Origin: Methanospirillum stamsii
GTDB lineage: Archaea; Halobacteriota; Methanomicrobia; Methanomicrobiales; Methanospirillaceae
Assembly: GCF_046244385.1 (NCBI RefSeq)
Contig: NZ_CP176366.1
Span: 1,240,001-1,304,000 of the forward strand
Length of the DNA: 64,000 bases
Direction of reading: 5' to 3'
The notes below the pieces were generated by a model. That model ran no database searches and was not told the origin of the DNA. It worked only from the letters and a program-made list of their open reading frames with translations. Each line of letters opens with the position of its first letter. Position 1 is the first letter of the stretch. Below are positions 1 through 8,996 of the stretch, in pieces. The translations under genes were made by a program, and so were the position numbers.

Positions 1-1
1 T

Positions 2-2785
2 TACTCAACTTATCTTGGAGGGACCAAGGATGACTGGGGATATGATATCAAGGTTGACTCTTCCTTCAGGGCACATGTGACCGGATATAGCCGTTCATCA
101 CAGATTCCTCGAAGCGGTCTTGTAGATCCCATAAAACAGGCATCCGGTGGCCAGGATGGTTTCCTTACGGTAATAAAAAGTGATGGAAGATCTGCTCTGT
201 CCTCAACACTCTTTGGTGGGTATCGTGATGATGTCAGCCATGGAGTTGCCATATCGCCTGATGGTAATACCAGTTATGTGACCGGATATACCAGTTCGCC
301 AACCATGCAAAACCTTGTCTGTGGTGTAGACTGTGAAAGTGAGGCATTTCCTGTTTACAAGTGGATTAACCAGACAACATACTGGGGTTGGGATTATGAT
401 GGTGGGAAATTCAACGGTAGTTATTCCGGTAGCTTTGATGCCTTTGTCCTGAAATTCGGACAGTCTTCCTTACATCCTTCCTTTACTGCAACTCCTACAT
501 GTGGAACGGGTGATCCGAATCTGACGGTTACCTTTACCGAAACAACAACCGGAACAGGAAACATTCTGAATAGGATCTGGAACTTCGGAGATGGGAAGAT
601 ATTTGATTCCGGTTCTACTCCGATGGTTGTTTCTCATAATTATACCGATCCGGGTTCATACCTGGCAACCCTCACGTTATATACGTATACAAGCGTCCTG
701 ACCAGTGATCCGACGAGGATTACATTCTGCAGAGATGATATCAGTGCCAATTTCACCGTCGCAGGCTATAACAACACTCCAGAGATCATAGACGTTCCGT
801 ATAATACTGATATTACCTTTGATGGATGGGCTTTGAATTATACTCCGGCTTCATACGAATGGCAGTTTGGTGACGGTTCATTAAACCAGACCGGACAGAA
901 AACTCATCATGTCTTTACCAAAAACGGAACATTTACCGTTAATATGACCGCTCCATCCGGGACCTGTTGTGATAACAACACGAATGTCCGGGGATCCAAA
1001 AACCTGAGGGTACTCAAGAAACCACTAGCAAGGTTTGTAAATAGTACCGCCCGGATTGGATGTGCACCTTTAACAGTTCAATTTACTGACATTTCTCCGA
1101 TTAATCCCTCTTATGGAGAGCCAACAGCATGGCAATGGAACTTTGGAGATAATACTAACAACGTAACAGAAAAGAATCCAATACACACCTTTGTGTTTCC
1201 TGGAACCTACACGGTCACCCTGACAACATCAAATATTGCAGGTTTAGATTCATATTCAAGAGCTGGATATGTTATCGTTAGCGGGAACGTAACTGCAGGA
1301 TTCACTGCTTCACCATTAACCGGTACCGCTCCATTGGGTGTCCAGTTTACTGACGGATCTGATGGAGTTCCAACATCCTATATTTGGGAATTTGGTGATG
1401 GTGGTACGAATACAACAAGCAAGAATCCATATCATATTTACACATCTGCAGGAATTTATACCGTAAATCTTACAGCAGGTTCTGCCTGTGGTCCGTCTGC
1501 ACATGCAAATAATACGGATTACATCACCGTTAATGGGAATATGACTCCCAAAATAATATTTGGGAATAATGTGCCCCCCAACTCTCCTAATCCGGTAAAT
1601 GGGACTGCAGTACTGAATGTGACCTTCCTTGGAGATACCTTTGATGGAACACTTATTGACCAGGCAGTATGGAAATTTGGAGATGGAGTCGCTAATACCA
1701 CAACCCAGACCAGAATGAGTTGGTGGCCCGCTGATAACAGTTATTTCAATACATCGCATCTGTATTACACAATAGGGGATTACACCCCACATCTTGATGT
1801 GTTTAATAACAGCTATGACTGGGGCTATTCCGGAGGACTGTATACTAATTATATCGGGGTATATCCTCCGTTAATTGCGAATTTCACCGCAGAACCCACC
1901 ACTGGTATCGTGGGACAGAGTATCCTGTTTACGGATCATTCATCCGGGAATCCCATCAACTGGACATGGGACTTCGGAGATGGCACGGTCACATCAGGTT
2001 CTCCGTCTGTTACTCACTCGTATGGAAGTACTGCCGTTTGGCCAGTTCAGCTTATAGTGGAAAATAAATATGGCGCAACAAAGGTAAGTCCCCTCGTTAT
2101 GGTAAATATTAACGCGGCTGATACGAGTGGGGATATCAGTTTTGTTCCACAGAATGTCACTCTTATGACCGGGGATCCAAATTACCGGATTGTGAACATT
2201 CTGCTTAATAAAGCTGATTACGGGCTCTCTTCCTACAAAGTAAAACTTGATATGAACTCTACTGCCCATGCAAAAATCCGAAACTGGGCGACAGAGCCTT
2301 CCTGGGTGGATGACTTTGCATATACGGTGAGTCCGACATATGACTCAATTACCCTTTCAGGGCTTTTATACAGCGGGTCGGTACCTCCTGGTTCAAGAAA
2401 TATTTCCCTTGGAAATATCAGCCTTGTCGGTAGTTCGACTGGTGATGCGAAACTTTCCTTTAATGTGAGTTCCTCTTCGGCCCAGTATGGATCAAGTTAC
2501 ATGAGTCTTACCGGAAATGTTCCTGCGGATATTCATGTATATGAGGTCAGTGTTCTGCCGGGACAATCGAATCCTCCGACTGACATCTGGCCGGCAGGGG
2601 AACATGACGGGCTCATTGATGACTTTGATGGAAATGGTGTTGTGAATACCAATGATGTGACGGTTTTCTTTAATACCTGGGTTGATACCGGCTTTGCCGG
2701 AATGCCGGTTCCGCCATTTGATTATAACAATAATAATGTTATCGATACTGATGACATTGTTAAGTATTTCAACCGAATATGGTGA
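2..2785 (+). CDS. Secreted SBBP/PKD-repeat protein with C-terminal dockerin-like module (5' end outside window)
   Basis: The frame is open from base 2, and the residues before the first ATG (base 77) still read as an SBBP beta-propeller repeat (YSTYLGG, then VTGYSRSS), so the true start lies left of the window. A second SBBP-like repeat follows near bases 200-290. Six PKD-type domains come next (about bases 480-2110), marked by repeats of WNFGDG, WEFGDG or WDFGDG and H-x-Y/F; the fifth is atypical. After them come a beta-rich cohesin-like stretch (about 2120-2570) and a C-terminal pair of calcium-loop motifs, DFDGNGVVNTND and DYNNNNVIDTDD, spaced as in a dockerin. Known: dockerins bind cohesins. 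Inferred: this is a cell-surface protein whose dockerin could bind the cohesin-like domains of the next two genes. There is no C-terminal membrane segment. The next gene begins 18 bases after the stop. Confidence 0.85.
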   Translation, partial: YSTYLGGTKDDWGYDIKVDSSFRAHVTGYSRSSQIPRSGLVDPIKQASGGQDGFLTVIKSDGRSALSSTLFGGYRDDVSHGVAISPDGNTSYVTGYTSSPTMQNLVCGVDCESEAFPVYKWINQTTYWGWDYDGGKFNGSYSGSFDAFVLKFGQSSLHPSFTATPTCGTGDPNLTVTFTETTTGTGNILNRIWNFGDGKIFDSGSTPMVVSHNYTDPGSYLATLTLYTYTSVLTSDPTRITFCRDDISANFTVAGYNNTPEIIDVPYNTDITFDGWALNYTPASYEWQFGDGSLNQTGQKTHHVFTKNGTFTVNMTAPSGTCCDNNTNVRGSKNLRVLKKPLARFVNSTARIGCAPLTVQFTDISPINPSYGEPTAWQWNFGDNTNNVTEKNPIHTFVFPGTYTVTLTTSNIAGLDSYSRAGYVIVSGNVTAGFTASPLTGTAPLGVQFTDGSDGVPTSYIWEFGDGGTNTTSKNPYHIYTSAGIYTVNLTAGSACGPSAHANNTDYITVNGNMTPKIIFGNNVPPNSPNPVNGTAVLNVTFLGDTFDGTLIDQAVWKFGDGVANTTTQTRMSWWPADNSYFNTSHLYYTIGDYTPHLDVFNNSYDWGYSGGLYTNYIGVYPPLIANFTAEPTTGIVGQSILFTDHSSGNPINWTWDFGDGTVTSGSPSVTHSYGSTAVWPVQLIVENKYGATKVSPLVMVNINAADTSGDISFVPQNVTLMTGDPNYRIVNILLNKADYGLSSYKVKLDMNSTAHAKIRNWATEPSWVDDFAYTVSPTYDSITLSGLLYSGSVPPGSRNISLGNISLVGSSTGDAKLSFNVSSSSAQYGSSYMSLTGNVPADIHVYEVSVLPGQSNPPTDIWPAGEHDGLIDDFDGNGVVNTNDVTVFFNTWVDTGFAGMPVPPFDYNNNNVIDTDDIVKYFNRIW

Positions 2786-2803
2786 TAAAAGCAGGTGAAT
2801 CTC

Positions 2804-4219
2804 ATGAAAATCAAGTTTATAACAAGTATCCTGACTCTGTGTATGGTGGCCCTGTTTCTGTGTGGAGCAGGGAGTGCTGAGAAAATCACTCTTGAGGATG
2901 TTCAAATCAGTACAATCGGACAAAAAACTGACATGCCGATCATCCTTGATTCGGCTGTAACTGGAGTATCCGGATACAAATTTACCACATCTCTTTCTCC
3001 GGATGGAATTGCACGAATATCGTCAGTATCGATGCCTGAATGGGCTTCGATAAAAGTCGTAGAGGGAACTCCGGGAGAGACAATTTTGGTTTCTGCGGTG
3101 GACCTGAACATGAAGGTGGAAGCAGGTGCTACCTCTGTACCGGTATGCACATTTACCCTTGAAGGTCTGTCAGAGGGATCAACAACCCTTTCTCTGGAAA
3201 TTTCAGAGATTACTGACGACAATGGAAATCCGATACCGGTTGAGATAACGAATGCAACAATCAGTGTGGGAGGCCTGGATAATAGCATAGTTCCGGTTCA
3301 GACTCCACCGCCTGAATCTACAACACCTGTAACAACTCCTGTTCCAACGCCGGTTCCGACTCAACCGAAAGTAACAGAACAACCGAAAAATAATGATATT
3401 GCCGTCATCGTAACTCCGACCCCGGTTCCGACTGTTGTTGCAGATTTTTCTGCTCAATTAAAGGAAGGTTCAGCTCCGATGACGGTTTTTTTCACTGACA
3501 ACTCATCAGGTTACCCGAGCAAATTTTTGTGGAACTTTGGAGACGGTTCAAGTGACAATACCTCGCCGCTCCAAAATCCACAGCACATTTACCGGATTCC
3601 AGGTGTTTATACGGTAACACTCAATGCCTCAAACAGTGCGTATTCAAATATTACAACCAAGTCTGATTTCATCACCGTAAAACCGATGGCTCTTCCAACC
3701 CGGGGAGCAAAAAATAATGTGACAATCTTTTCAGTTCCTGAAGGGGCTGAAGTATACCTGAATAATGCATATCAGGGTGTTACTCCGGTGCTTCTCACCA
3801 ATCTTACGACTCGTGATTATCAACTCAGACTTCATAAAGAGGGATATTATGATGTAGTATCTCCGGTGACAGTTCTTGATAATGTGCTCCCTACGTTTAT
3901 CTCCGGTTTTGAGATGATGCCTCATCTCGCAGAGATAGGTAAGTTGTCTGCCGATCCACCAAAGACCGGAGCTGCATACATTGTTTCCTATCCGGAACTT
4001 GTTGATGTTATCGTTGACAACACCACGGTTGGAAAGACAGACATTATGATAATGAATCTTGGGGTAGGCACTCATAACCTGACGTTAAAGAAAGAAGGGT
4101 ATGAACCCTGGAATGATACCATTGAAGTGAAGAACGGCCTTGCAGTGATTCAGACTTATCATTTTGAGGAGCCGTATTTCCCCCTGAACAGGACGGTTGA
4201 ATATGTTCAGTATCCCTGA
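2804..4219 (+). CDS. Secreted cohesin-like / PKD / PEGA-domain surface protein
   Basis: Start chosen at ATG 2804 because AGGTGA lies just upstream (2793-2798); an in-frame GTG at 2795 sits inside that site. Residues 1-26 form a signal peptide (ITSILTLCMVALFLCGAGSA). Residues about 27-145 form a beta-sandwich resembling cohesin-type domains (G-x-x-T-D-M-P-I opening, ISEITDDNGNPIP near its end). A Pro/Thr linker (about 155-205) leads to one PKD domain (about 207-290, WNFGDGSS and HIYRIPGVYTVTL) and two PEGA-like domains (about 300-370 and 385-450; VPEGAEVYLN, KEGYY and KKEGYEPW). There is no obvious C-terminal anchor. It shares its architecture with the next gene, so the two are probably tandem duplicates. 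Possible partner of the dockerin-like tail encoded just upstream. The cohesin call rests on pattern recognition without a profile search. Confidence 0.8.
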   Translation: MKIKFITSILTLCMVALFLCGAGSAEKITLEDVQISTIGQKTDMPIILDSAVTGVSGYKFTTSLSPDGIARISSVSMPEWASIKVVEGTPGETILVSAVDLNMKVEAGATSVPVCTFTLEGLSEGSTTLSLEISEITDDNGNPIPVEITNATISVGGLDNSIVPVQTPPPESTTPVTTPVPTPVPTQPKVTEQPKNNDIAVIVTPTPVPTVVADFSAQLKEGSAPMTVFFTDNSSGYPSKFLWNFGDGSSDNTSPLQNPQHIYRIPGVYTVTLNASNSAYSNITTKSDFITVKPMALPTRGAKNNVTIFSVPEGAEVYLNNAYQGVTPVLLTNLTTRDYQLRLHKEGYYDVVSPVTVLDNVLPTFISGFEMMPHLAEIGKLSADPPKTGAAYIVSYPELVDVIVDNTTVGKTDIMIMNLGVGTHNLTLKKEGYEPWNDTIEVKNGLAVIQTYHFEEPYFPLNRTVEYVQYP

Positions 4220-4291
4220 TCCGATTCAACCAATATTTTTCAATGAACTTTCCATGCCATCATACTCATTGGTAAGGACAGGTGAATGGAT

Positions 4292-5416
4292 ATGACAAAA
4301 TTACATTATATCATCGCCGTATTCTGTCTGTTCCTCATTTCAGGACTTTCAGTTGAAGGAGCGGTGTTATCCGGAACAGATCTGGGTCTTGCTTCTTCAG
4401 GTTCAACAGGAACCCTTGATCTGATGCTTGATGAAGCAACGAACGGATTAGCTGGATATATGCTTGAAATCAGTTTTAATCCTGGGGGTATTGCACAGGT
4501 GACGAAGGTAAACTGGCCATCTGCCTTTGTGATGAATTCTAAGTCACCTGATCCTCCCACCTCAGAAATTACTCTTGTTGCAGTCGATCTGAATGATGCG
4601 GTTACAGCAGGGGCACTCAATACCATCCTTGCAAATCTGGAAATAACCGGACTTGCTGAAGGCTTTACAGAGATGGAGATCGCAATATCTGAATTAACTG
4701 ATGATTCGGGAAGTCCGATTGACGCAACCGTCTCAGGCTCCACAATCACGGTGGGAACAGTAACACCGACGGTAACGCCTACGGCAACTCCAACGGTGAC
4801 TCCGACAAGTGAGCCTACTTCAGAACCAACAACCGTCCCGACAACCATCGTTCCGACAGTAACTCCGACAGTAACTCCGACGGTTGAACCGACCGCAGAG
4901 CCGACTATCGAACCTACTCATACTCCCGATACAGAAACACTCAAGGCATCATTTACTGCGATGCCCATGACAGGAGTTCCCCCACTGGCGGTGAACTTTA
5001 CTGATTATTCTACCGGTAGTCCGAAAAAGTGGAAATGGGACTTTGGTGACGGTACTCTTTCAACACTCCAGAACCCGACTCATGTGTATGGAGGAATCGG
5101 AAGGTATACGGTAACTCTTGAGGTAACAAAGGGGAACCTTTCATCCATCGAACAAAAACCTGAACTGATACGGGTAGTCGGGGATTATCCCGTCGGTCCA
5201 TCAGGATTTGTAATGGTTACCTCGAAGCCCTCCGGTGCAGAGATTAACATGGGTGAACTGTATCTTGGAATGACACCGGCAACCCTTATCGTTCCGGCAG
5301 GATCACGCTCATTAACCTTTGAAAAAGAGGGATATCTGAATAAGACCGTATCGGTCACGATCCGTCCGGGAGAAATTAAGCTGATTCCAAAAGTAATGCT
5401 GAAAGAAGCATCATAA
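4292..5416 (+). CDS. Secreted cohesin-like / TP-linker / PKD / PEGA surface protein
   Basis: Start chosen at ATG 4292, six bases after GGTGA (4281-4285); the ATG at 4286 abuts that site. Residues 1-24 form a signal peptide (IIAVFCLFLISGLSVEGA). Then follow a cohesin-like domain (about 25-150; ends ISELTDDSGSPID, matching ISEITDDNGNPIP in the preceding gene), a strongly repetitive Thr/Pro linker built from VTPT and EPT units (about 155-215), one PKD domain (about 220-300, WDFGDGT) and one PEGA-like domain (about 305-374, SKPSGAEINMGE and KEGYLNKTV). It is a shorter paralogue of the upstream gene. The Thr-rich linker is a likely O-glycosylation region (inference). The 3' end overlaps the convergent hypF by 6 bases. 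Confidence 0.8.
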   Translation: MTKLHYIIAVFCLFLISGLSVEGAVLSGTDLGLASSGSTGTLDLMLDEATNGLAGYMLEISFNPGGIAQVTKVNWPSAFVMNSKSPDPPTSEITLVAVDLNDAVTAGALNTILANLEITGLAEGFTEMEIAISELTDDSGSPIDATVSGSTITVGTVTPTVTPTATPTVTPTSEPTSEPTTVPTTIVPTVTPTVTPTVEPTAEPTIEPTHTPDTETLKASFTAMPMTGVPPLAVNFTDYSTGSPKKWKWDFGDGTLSTLQNPTHVYGGIGRYTVTLEVTKGNLSSIEQKPELIRVVGDYPVGPSGFVMVTSKPSGAEINMGELYLGMTPATLIVPAGSRSLTFEKEGYLNKTVSVTIRPGEIKLIPKVMLKEAS

Positions 5417-7636
5417 AATATCTTTTTTTCCAGCATAAACACACTGGCCAAATGAGATGCATCCGTCTCCAAGAGGCATATCCCGGTTTATAACAAGTTC
5501 GTATCCCCTTTCCTGAACTGTGCACTGGATTGTGTTTCGTATCATTTCATTGTAAGCTACACCGCCGGAGAGGGCAATTTTTGTAATCCCTGCATTTGTA
5601 GCAGCATTACATGCGATACCAGCGATTCCCCTTGCCAGGTTATACTGGATAGATGCAGCAATCTTCCGGGTGGCATTGGTATCTGATATATTCTTTGTAT
5701 ACAAATCACAGGCTGTTTTAAGGAGGCGGGAAGTATCGAGCACTTCGGCGTTGTTTATTCTAACAATGGGTATCTCCCAGACTTCTGGTGTGGTTCCATG
5801 AGCAAAGGATTCAAGTCTCATTGCAGGTTCTCCATCATAGGTCTTTTTTCTGCATATCCCTAAGAGTGCTGAAGCAGCGTCAAGAACCCTGCCGGTGCTG
5901 CTAGTTACCGCCGTATTAAACCTTCGTGAAACCTGTTTTTCTAAGATTGTGAGATCCTGTTCTGTCCATCCTCGGGAATGTAACAATGAAATGGTCTCTT
6001 CATCCGGAAGAATTCCATATAACATCCGTTCAGGCCAGATAGTTGCAAGGTCTCCTCCGGGCATTAGGACGGGTAGCAGATGTCCGACCCTTGAAAATTC
6101 AGGTGCAGCCCCATGGAAAACCTCTCCTCCCCATATCGTCCCATCTGATCCATATCCCACCCCGTCAATGGCGATTCCGATACACTCTTCCGGATACGTT
6201 GCAACAATATGGGCGACATGATGCTGCACCGGGACTAGTGTTGCCCCAATATCTTCTGCGAGTTCTTTTGCATACCTGGTCGAGAGAAATTGCGGATGTA
6301 GGTCATGAGCGATGATCTGAATATCCGGTTGCATCAGGTTTTTCAGGCACTTGATAGTTTCCTGCAGGTATGCGTAGGTTCCGGGGTTCCTGACATTTCC
6401 AACATGGGGAGATGTTATGCAAAACCCGTTTGTATACAGGGTTACGGTTGCATTCAGTTCCGGACCGGTACCAAGAATAGCCTTATCTCCAAGGAATATT
6501 TTTGTTCGTTTGGGTGCAAAACCCCTTGATAACCGGATGATATGGCCCTTTCTGACAACCGAATCATCACAACGGTTGACGATGTCACGATTATGAGTGA
6601 GGTAAAAGTCCACAGTTCCTGATAATTTCTCCACTGCTTCATCCAGTGTTGTAAGCATAGGGTATCCGGGAGCATTGGCACTGGTCATGATTAAGAACGG
6701 TGCTTTCAGGTGGGTAAAGAGAAGATGATGAAGACCGGTATACGGCACCATGCACCCGAGAGTATGGAGATTACTTATTGATTCAAGAGAAGCTGGATTT
6801 TTTTTATCCAATACAAGAATCGGTGAGATGTCACTCTGCAGAAGTGATTCTTCATCCGGAGATATCCGGGTTTGCTGCAAGATCCAGTCTTTGCGGGCCA
6901 TTATGGCAAACGGTTGCTTTGTCCGTCCAAGTCTTCGTTTTAATTCTCCGGATACTTCACCGGTACAGGCGATATGAAATCCCCCGATTCCTCTGATAGC
7001 AACTATATGGCCATTGTCAAGTAGTTCAGCGGTGTGTCTTATCAGATTGTCTTTAGATATGTTCTGTCCTGTTTTTGAATGAAGAGAGAGAGCAGGACCG
7101 CATGAAGTACACGCTATGGTCTGGGCATGATGACGCCTGCAGGCAGGATCACTATACTCCTTTGAACATGCTTCACAGGGAGGAAATGTATCCATCGCAG
7201 TGCGTTCCCGGTCATACGGAAGTGATGTAATGATGGAATACCGGGGCCCGCAGTTTACGCAGGATGTAGCGAAGTATCCTTCATACCTGCCTCCGGAAGT
7301 TAGAATATCGCGGACACAATCCGCACATGTGGCAATGTCCGGGGGGATAAGGCCGGATCTTACCCCGTCATGACTTTTCAGGATGGAAAAATCAGGTGGC
7401 GGGGAGCCAGACAGAGAGAAGACTTCAACTGAATCAATAACGGATAAAGGAGTTCCTTTTTTTACATCTTCTAAAAAATCATCGAACTTCTCTCCCCATG
7501 CCTGTATTTGGACTTCTGATCCATTGTTCCACACTGATCCGGATATTCCGTACGCAATGGCCCTTGCATACACAAACGGGCGGAATCCTACGCCCTGAAC
7601 GATACCCCTTATGAAAATATGGCCTTTATTTGGCAT
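5411..7636 (-). CDS. hypF: Carbamoyltransferase HypF
   Basis: HypF transfers a carbamoyl group from carbamoyl phosphate to HypE as the first step in making the cyanide ligands of [NiFe] hydrogenases. The 741 residues match the family length. The N-terminal acylphosphatase domain shows GIVQGVGFRPFVYARA. Two zinc-finger pairs follow (CADC...CVNC, then CEAC...CTSC), then a YrdC-like domain (about 200-380; IRGIGGFHIAC, LSRGFAPK), and a C-terminal Kae1/TobZ-like ATPase with the metal-binding HHVAH motif and the glycine-rich GIAIDGVGYGSDGTIWGGE. No other hyp gene is in the window. Start at ATG 7636; the gene is divergent from the regulator at 7694 with only 57 bases between. Confidence 0.97.
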   Translation of the reverse strand: MPNKGHIFIRGIVQGVGFRPFVYARAIAYGISGSVWNNGSEVQIQAWGEKFDDFLEDVKKGTPLSVIDSVEVFSLSGSPPPDFSILKSHDGVRSGLIPPDIATCADCVRDILTSGGRYEGYFATSCVNCGPRYSIITSLPYDRERTAMDTFPPCEACSKEYSDPACRRHHAQTIACTSCGPALSLHSKTGQNISKDNLIRHTAELLDNGHIVAIRGIGGFHIACTGEVSGELKRRLGRTKQPFAIMARKDWILQQTRISPDEESLLQSDISPILVLDKKNPASLESISNLHTLGCMVPYTGLHHLLFTHLKAPFLIMTSANAPGYPMLTTLDEAVEKLSGTVDFYLTHNRDIVNRCDDSVVRKGHIIRLSRGFAPKRTKIFLGDKAILGTGPELNATVTLYTNGFCITSPHVGNVRNPGTYAYLQETIKCLKNLMQPDIQIIAHDLHPQFLSTRYAKELAEDIGATLVPVQHHVAHIVATYPEECIGIAIDGVGYGSDGTIWGGEVFHGAAPEFSRVGHLLPVLMPGGDLATIWPERMLYGILPDEETISLLHSRGWTEQDLTILEKQVSRRFNTAVTSSTGRVLDAASALLGICRKKTYDGEPAMRLESFAHGTTPEVWEIPIVRINNAEVLDTSRLLKTACDLYTKNISDTNATRKIAASIQYNLARGIAGIACNAATNAGITKIALSGGVAYNEMIRNTIQCTVQERGYELVINRDMPLGDGCISFGQCVYAGKKDIL

Positions 7637-7693
7637 TTTTAGTACAACAAACCTTTAATTTTTTATCCAACGATATTATAATAGGGTTTTGAA

Positions 7694-8200
7694 TTGACGG
7701 GTCATGTGAGGATTGTGAATGATCCGGTGGAGCTGGTTCCCCTTTTTGTGGTGTTTAATAACACCCAGTATAAGAAAATTCTCGAACTCCTGAATAAAAA
7801 CTGGATGACGTGTTCAGAGCTCAGTGATGTGGTGGGAGCAGAATTTGTACGGGATGGACTGCTCCTTCTTCGCAAGGGCAATCTTATTGAGGAAAAGTGG
7901 AGAATGCCTGAACCAGGGAAGAAACCGGAGAAAGAATACCGGGCCAATTACAGTAAGGTCCGAGCGAACTTTCAGTGTAACTTTTCAGATCTCGGAGATC
8001 TGCTTGCGATAGCATTTACAAACGGGGATGATCTGAAAATGAAAGGTGATAGCGTAGAAGCAGAACTATTAAAAGGTAATTCCTCAATTATTGATATCGC
8101 TAGAAAGTTTGGAGTTTCTCCGGTTTTCATCAAAGGGATCGCAAAAAGAATTCCCCATCTTGATGTAAAAGGACAGGGACTGGTTGTTTTGGATGAATGA
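7694..8200 (+). CDS. ArsR-like winged-helix regulator
   Basis: A protein of 168 residues with a predicted winged helix near residues 20-75 (YKKILELLNKNWMTCSELSD, then a wing ending EEKWRMPEPGKKPEKEY). The ligand or DNA target is unknown. The start is uncertain: TTG 7694 gives the N-terminus MTGHVRIVNDPVELVPL, which I judge family-like, while GTG 7715 has a GAGG four bases upstream. A TATA-like stretch at about 7670-7680 lies close to the TTG, so the mRNA could be nearly leaderless. The gene overlaps the next (also HTH) gene by 8 bases, which overlaps a helicase gene, so the three form one transcription unit. Confidence 0.7.
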   Translation: MTGHVRIVNDPVELVPLFVVFNNTQYKKILELLNKNWMTCSELSDVVGAEFVRDGLLLLRKGNLIEEKWRMPEPGKKPEKEYRANYSKVRANFQCNFSDLGDLLAIAFTNGDDLKMKGDSVEAELLKGNSSIIDIARKFGVSPVFIKGIAKRIPHLDVKGQGLVVLDE

Positions 8201-8996
8201 AGATGATCCTGGATATACAATCCTGAAAAATAAACGGGACGTAACCCGTTTTCAGATACTCGTCGATATTGCTGCTCATCAGCCTGCTATCCGTCAGCAG
8301 GAAGTAGCAGCTGGTCTTGGTGTAACTCCCCAGGCGATATCGGAGTATGTCAGAGAACTGACCGAAGAAGGTATGCTCAAAGCCCCTGGACGGGGAAGGT
8401 ATGAGGTTACCAGGGAGGGCATAGAGTGGATTCTGCATCACGCTGAAGTGCTTGAAACATTCGCAAAACACATCCGGAATGATATCATTAAACAGGTATC
8501 GGTCTGGACTGCTATTGCAGCTGATGATTTTAAGAAAGGAGAATCTGCCGGAGTGTATATGAAAAATGGTCTGTTATATGCTTCGAAGAAACGTCAGTCA
8601 GCGAATGGTATTGCAGTATCTGACACTCCGAAGGGTGAAGATGTCGGGATTTCAAATCTTGACGGAATCATTACACATCGTGAATCAACGGTTCTGGTCT
8701 GCAAGGTTCCGCGGGTTGAGAGGGGCGGATCACGAAAAGTCAGGTATGATCTCTTAAAAGAAGTAATCAGCAGGGTTACGGTGGTTGCCTGTGTGGGCCT
8801 TGAAGCATGGGTATCTTTGAAAAAAATTGACCGGGTTCCGGATTTATACTTTGGTTCACGTGAGGGGGCAGTAGAAGCAGCACTTCATGGTATTCCCTGT
8901 GCCATTGTCATAGTTGATGAATTTTTCACGGATTTTCTCAAACAATTAGAACAGGCAGACCTTGGTTATGAAATCCATGACCTGGTGTCTGCATGA
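8193..8996 (+). CDS. MarR-like HTH protein (possibly the archaeal DUF7839 type)
   Basis: Start chosen at ATG 8193, overlapping the end of the preceding gene; an in-frame TTG at 8184 is less likely. A clear helix-turn-helix lies at about residues 20-75 (QQEVAAGLGVTPQAISEYVRELTEE is the recognition region, followed by the wing GRGRYEVTREG). The remaining 190 residues form an alpha/beta domain with no motif I recognise (VERGGSRKVRYDLLKEVISRV, VPDLYFGSREGAVEAALHG). The last four bases (ATGA) are shared with the helicase start, suggesting translational coupling. A regulator or partner of the helicase is plausible; the assigned function is inference. Confidence 0.7.
   Translation: MNEDDPGYTILKNKRDVTRFQILVDIAAHQPAIRQQEVAAGLGVTPQAISEYVRELTEEGMLKAPGRGRYEVTREGIEWILHHAEVLETFAKHIRNDIIKQVSVWTAIAADDFKKGESAGVYMKNGLLYASKKRQSANGIAVSDTPKGEDVGISNLDGIITHRESTVLVCKVPRVERGGSRKVRYDLLKEVISRVTVVACVGLEAWVSLKKIDRVPDLYFGSREGAVEAALHGIPCAIVIVDEFFTDFLKQLEQADLGYEIHDLVSA

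Noticed and set aside
4306..4848. 180-codon minus-strand frame opposite the third PKD protein
   Set aside because: Antisense of the Thr/Pro linker gives a false Val/Gly repeat protein; the plus strand has a signal peptide and known domains.
4800..4930. CRISPR-like short repeats in the third gene
   Set aside because: The repeats are in-frame Thr/Pro codons of a protein linker, without unique spacers of constant length.
5895..6529. Plus-strand frames inside hypF
   Set aside because: They are antisense to conserved HypF motifs and have no family features.
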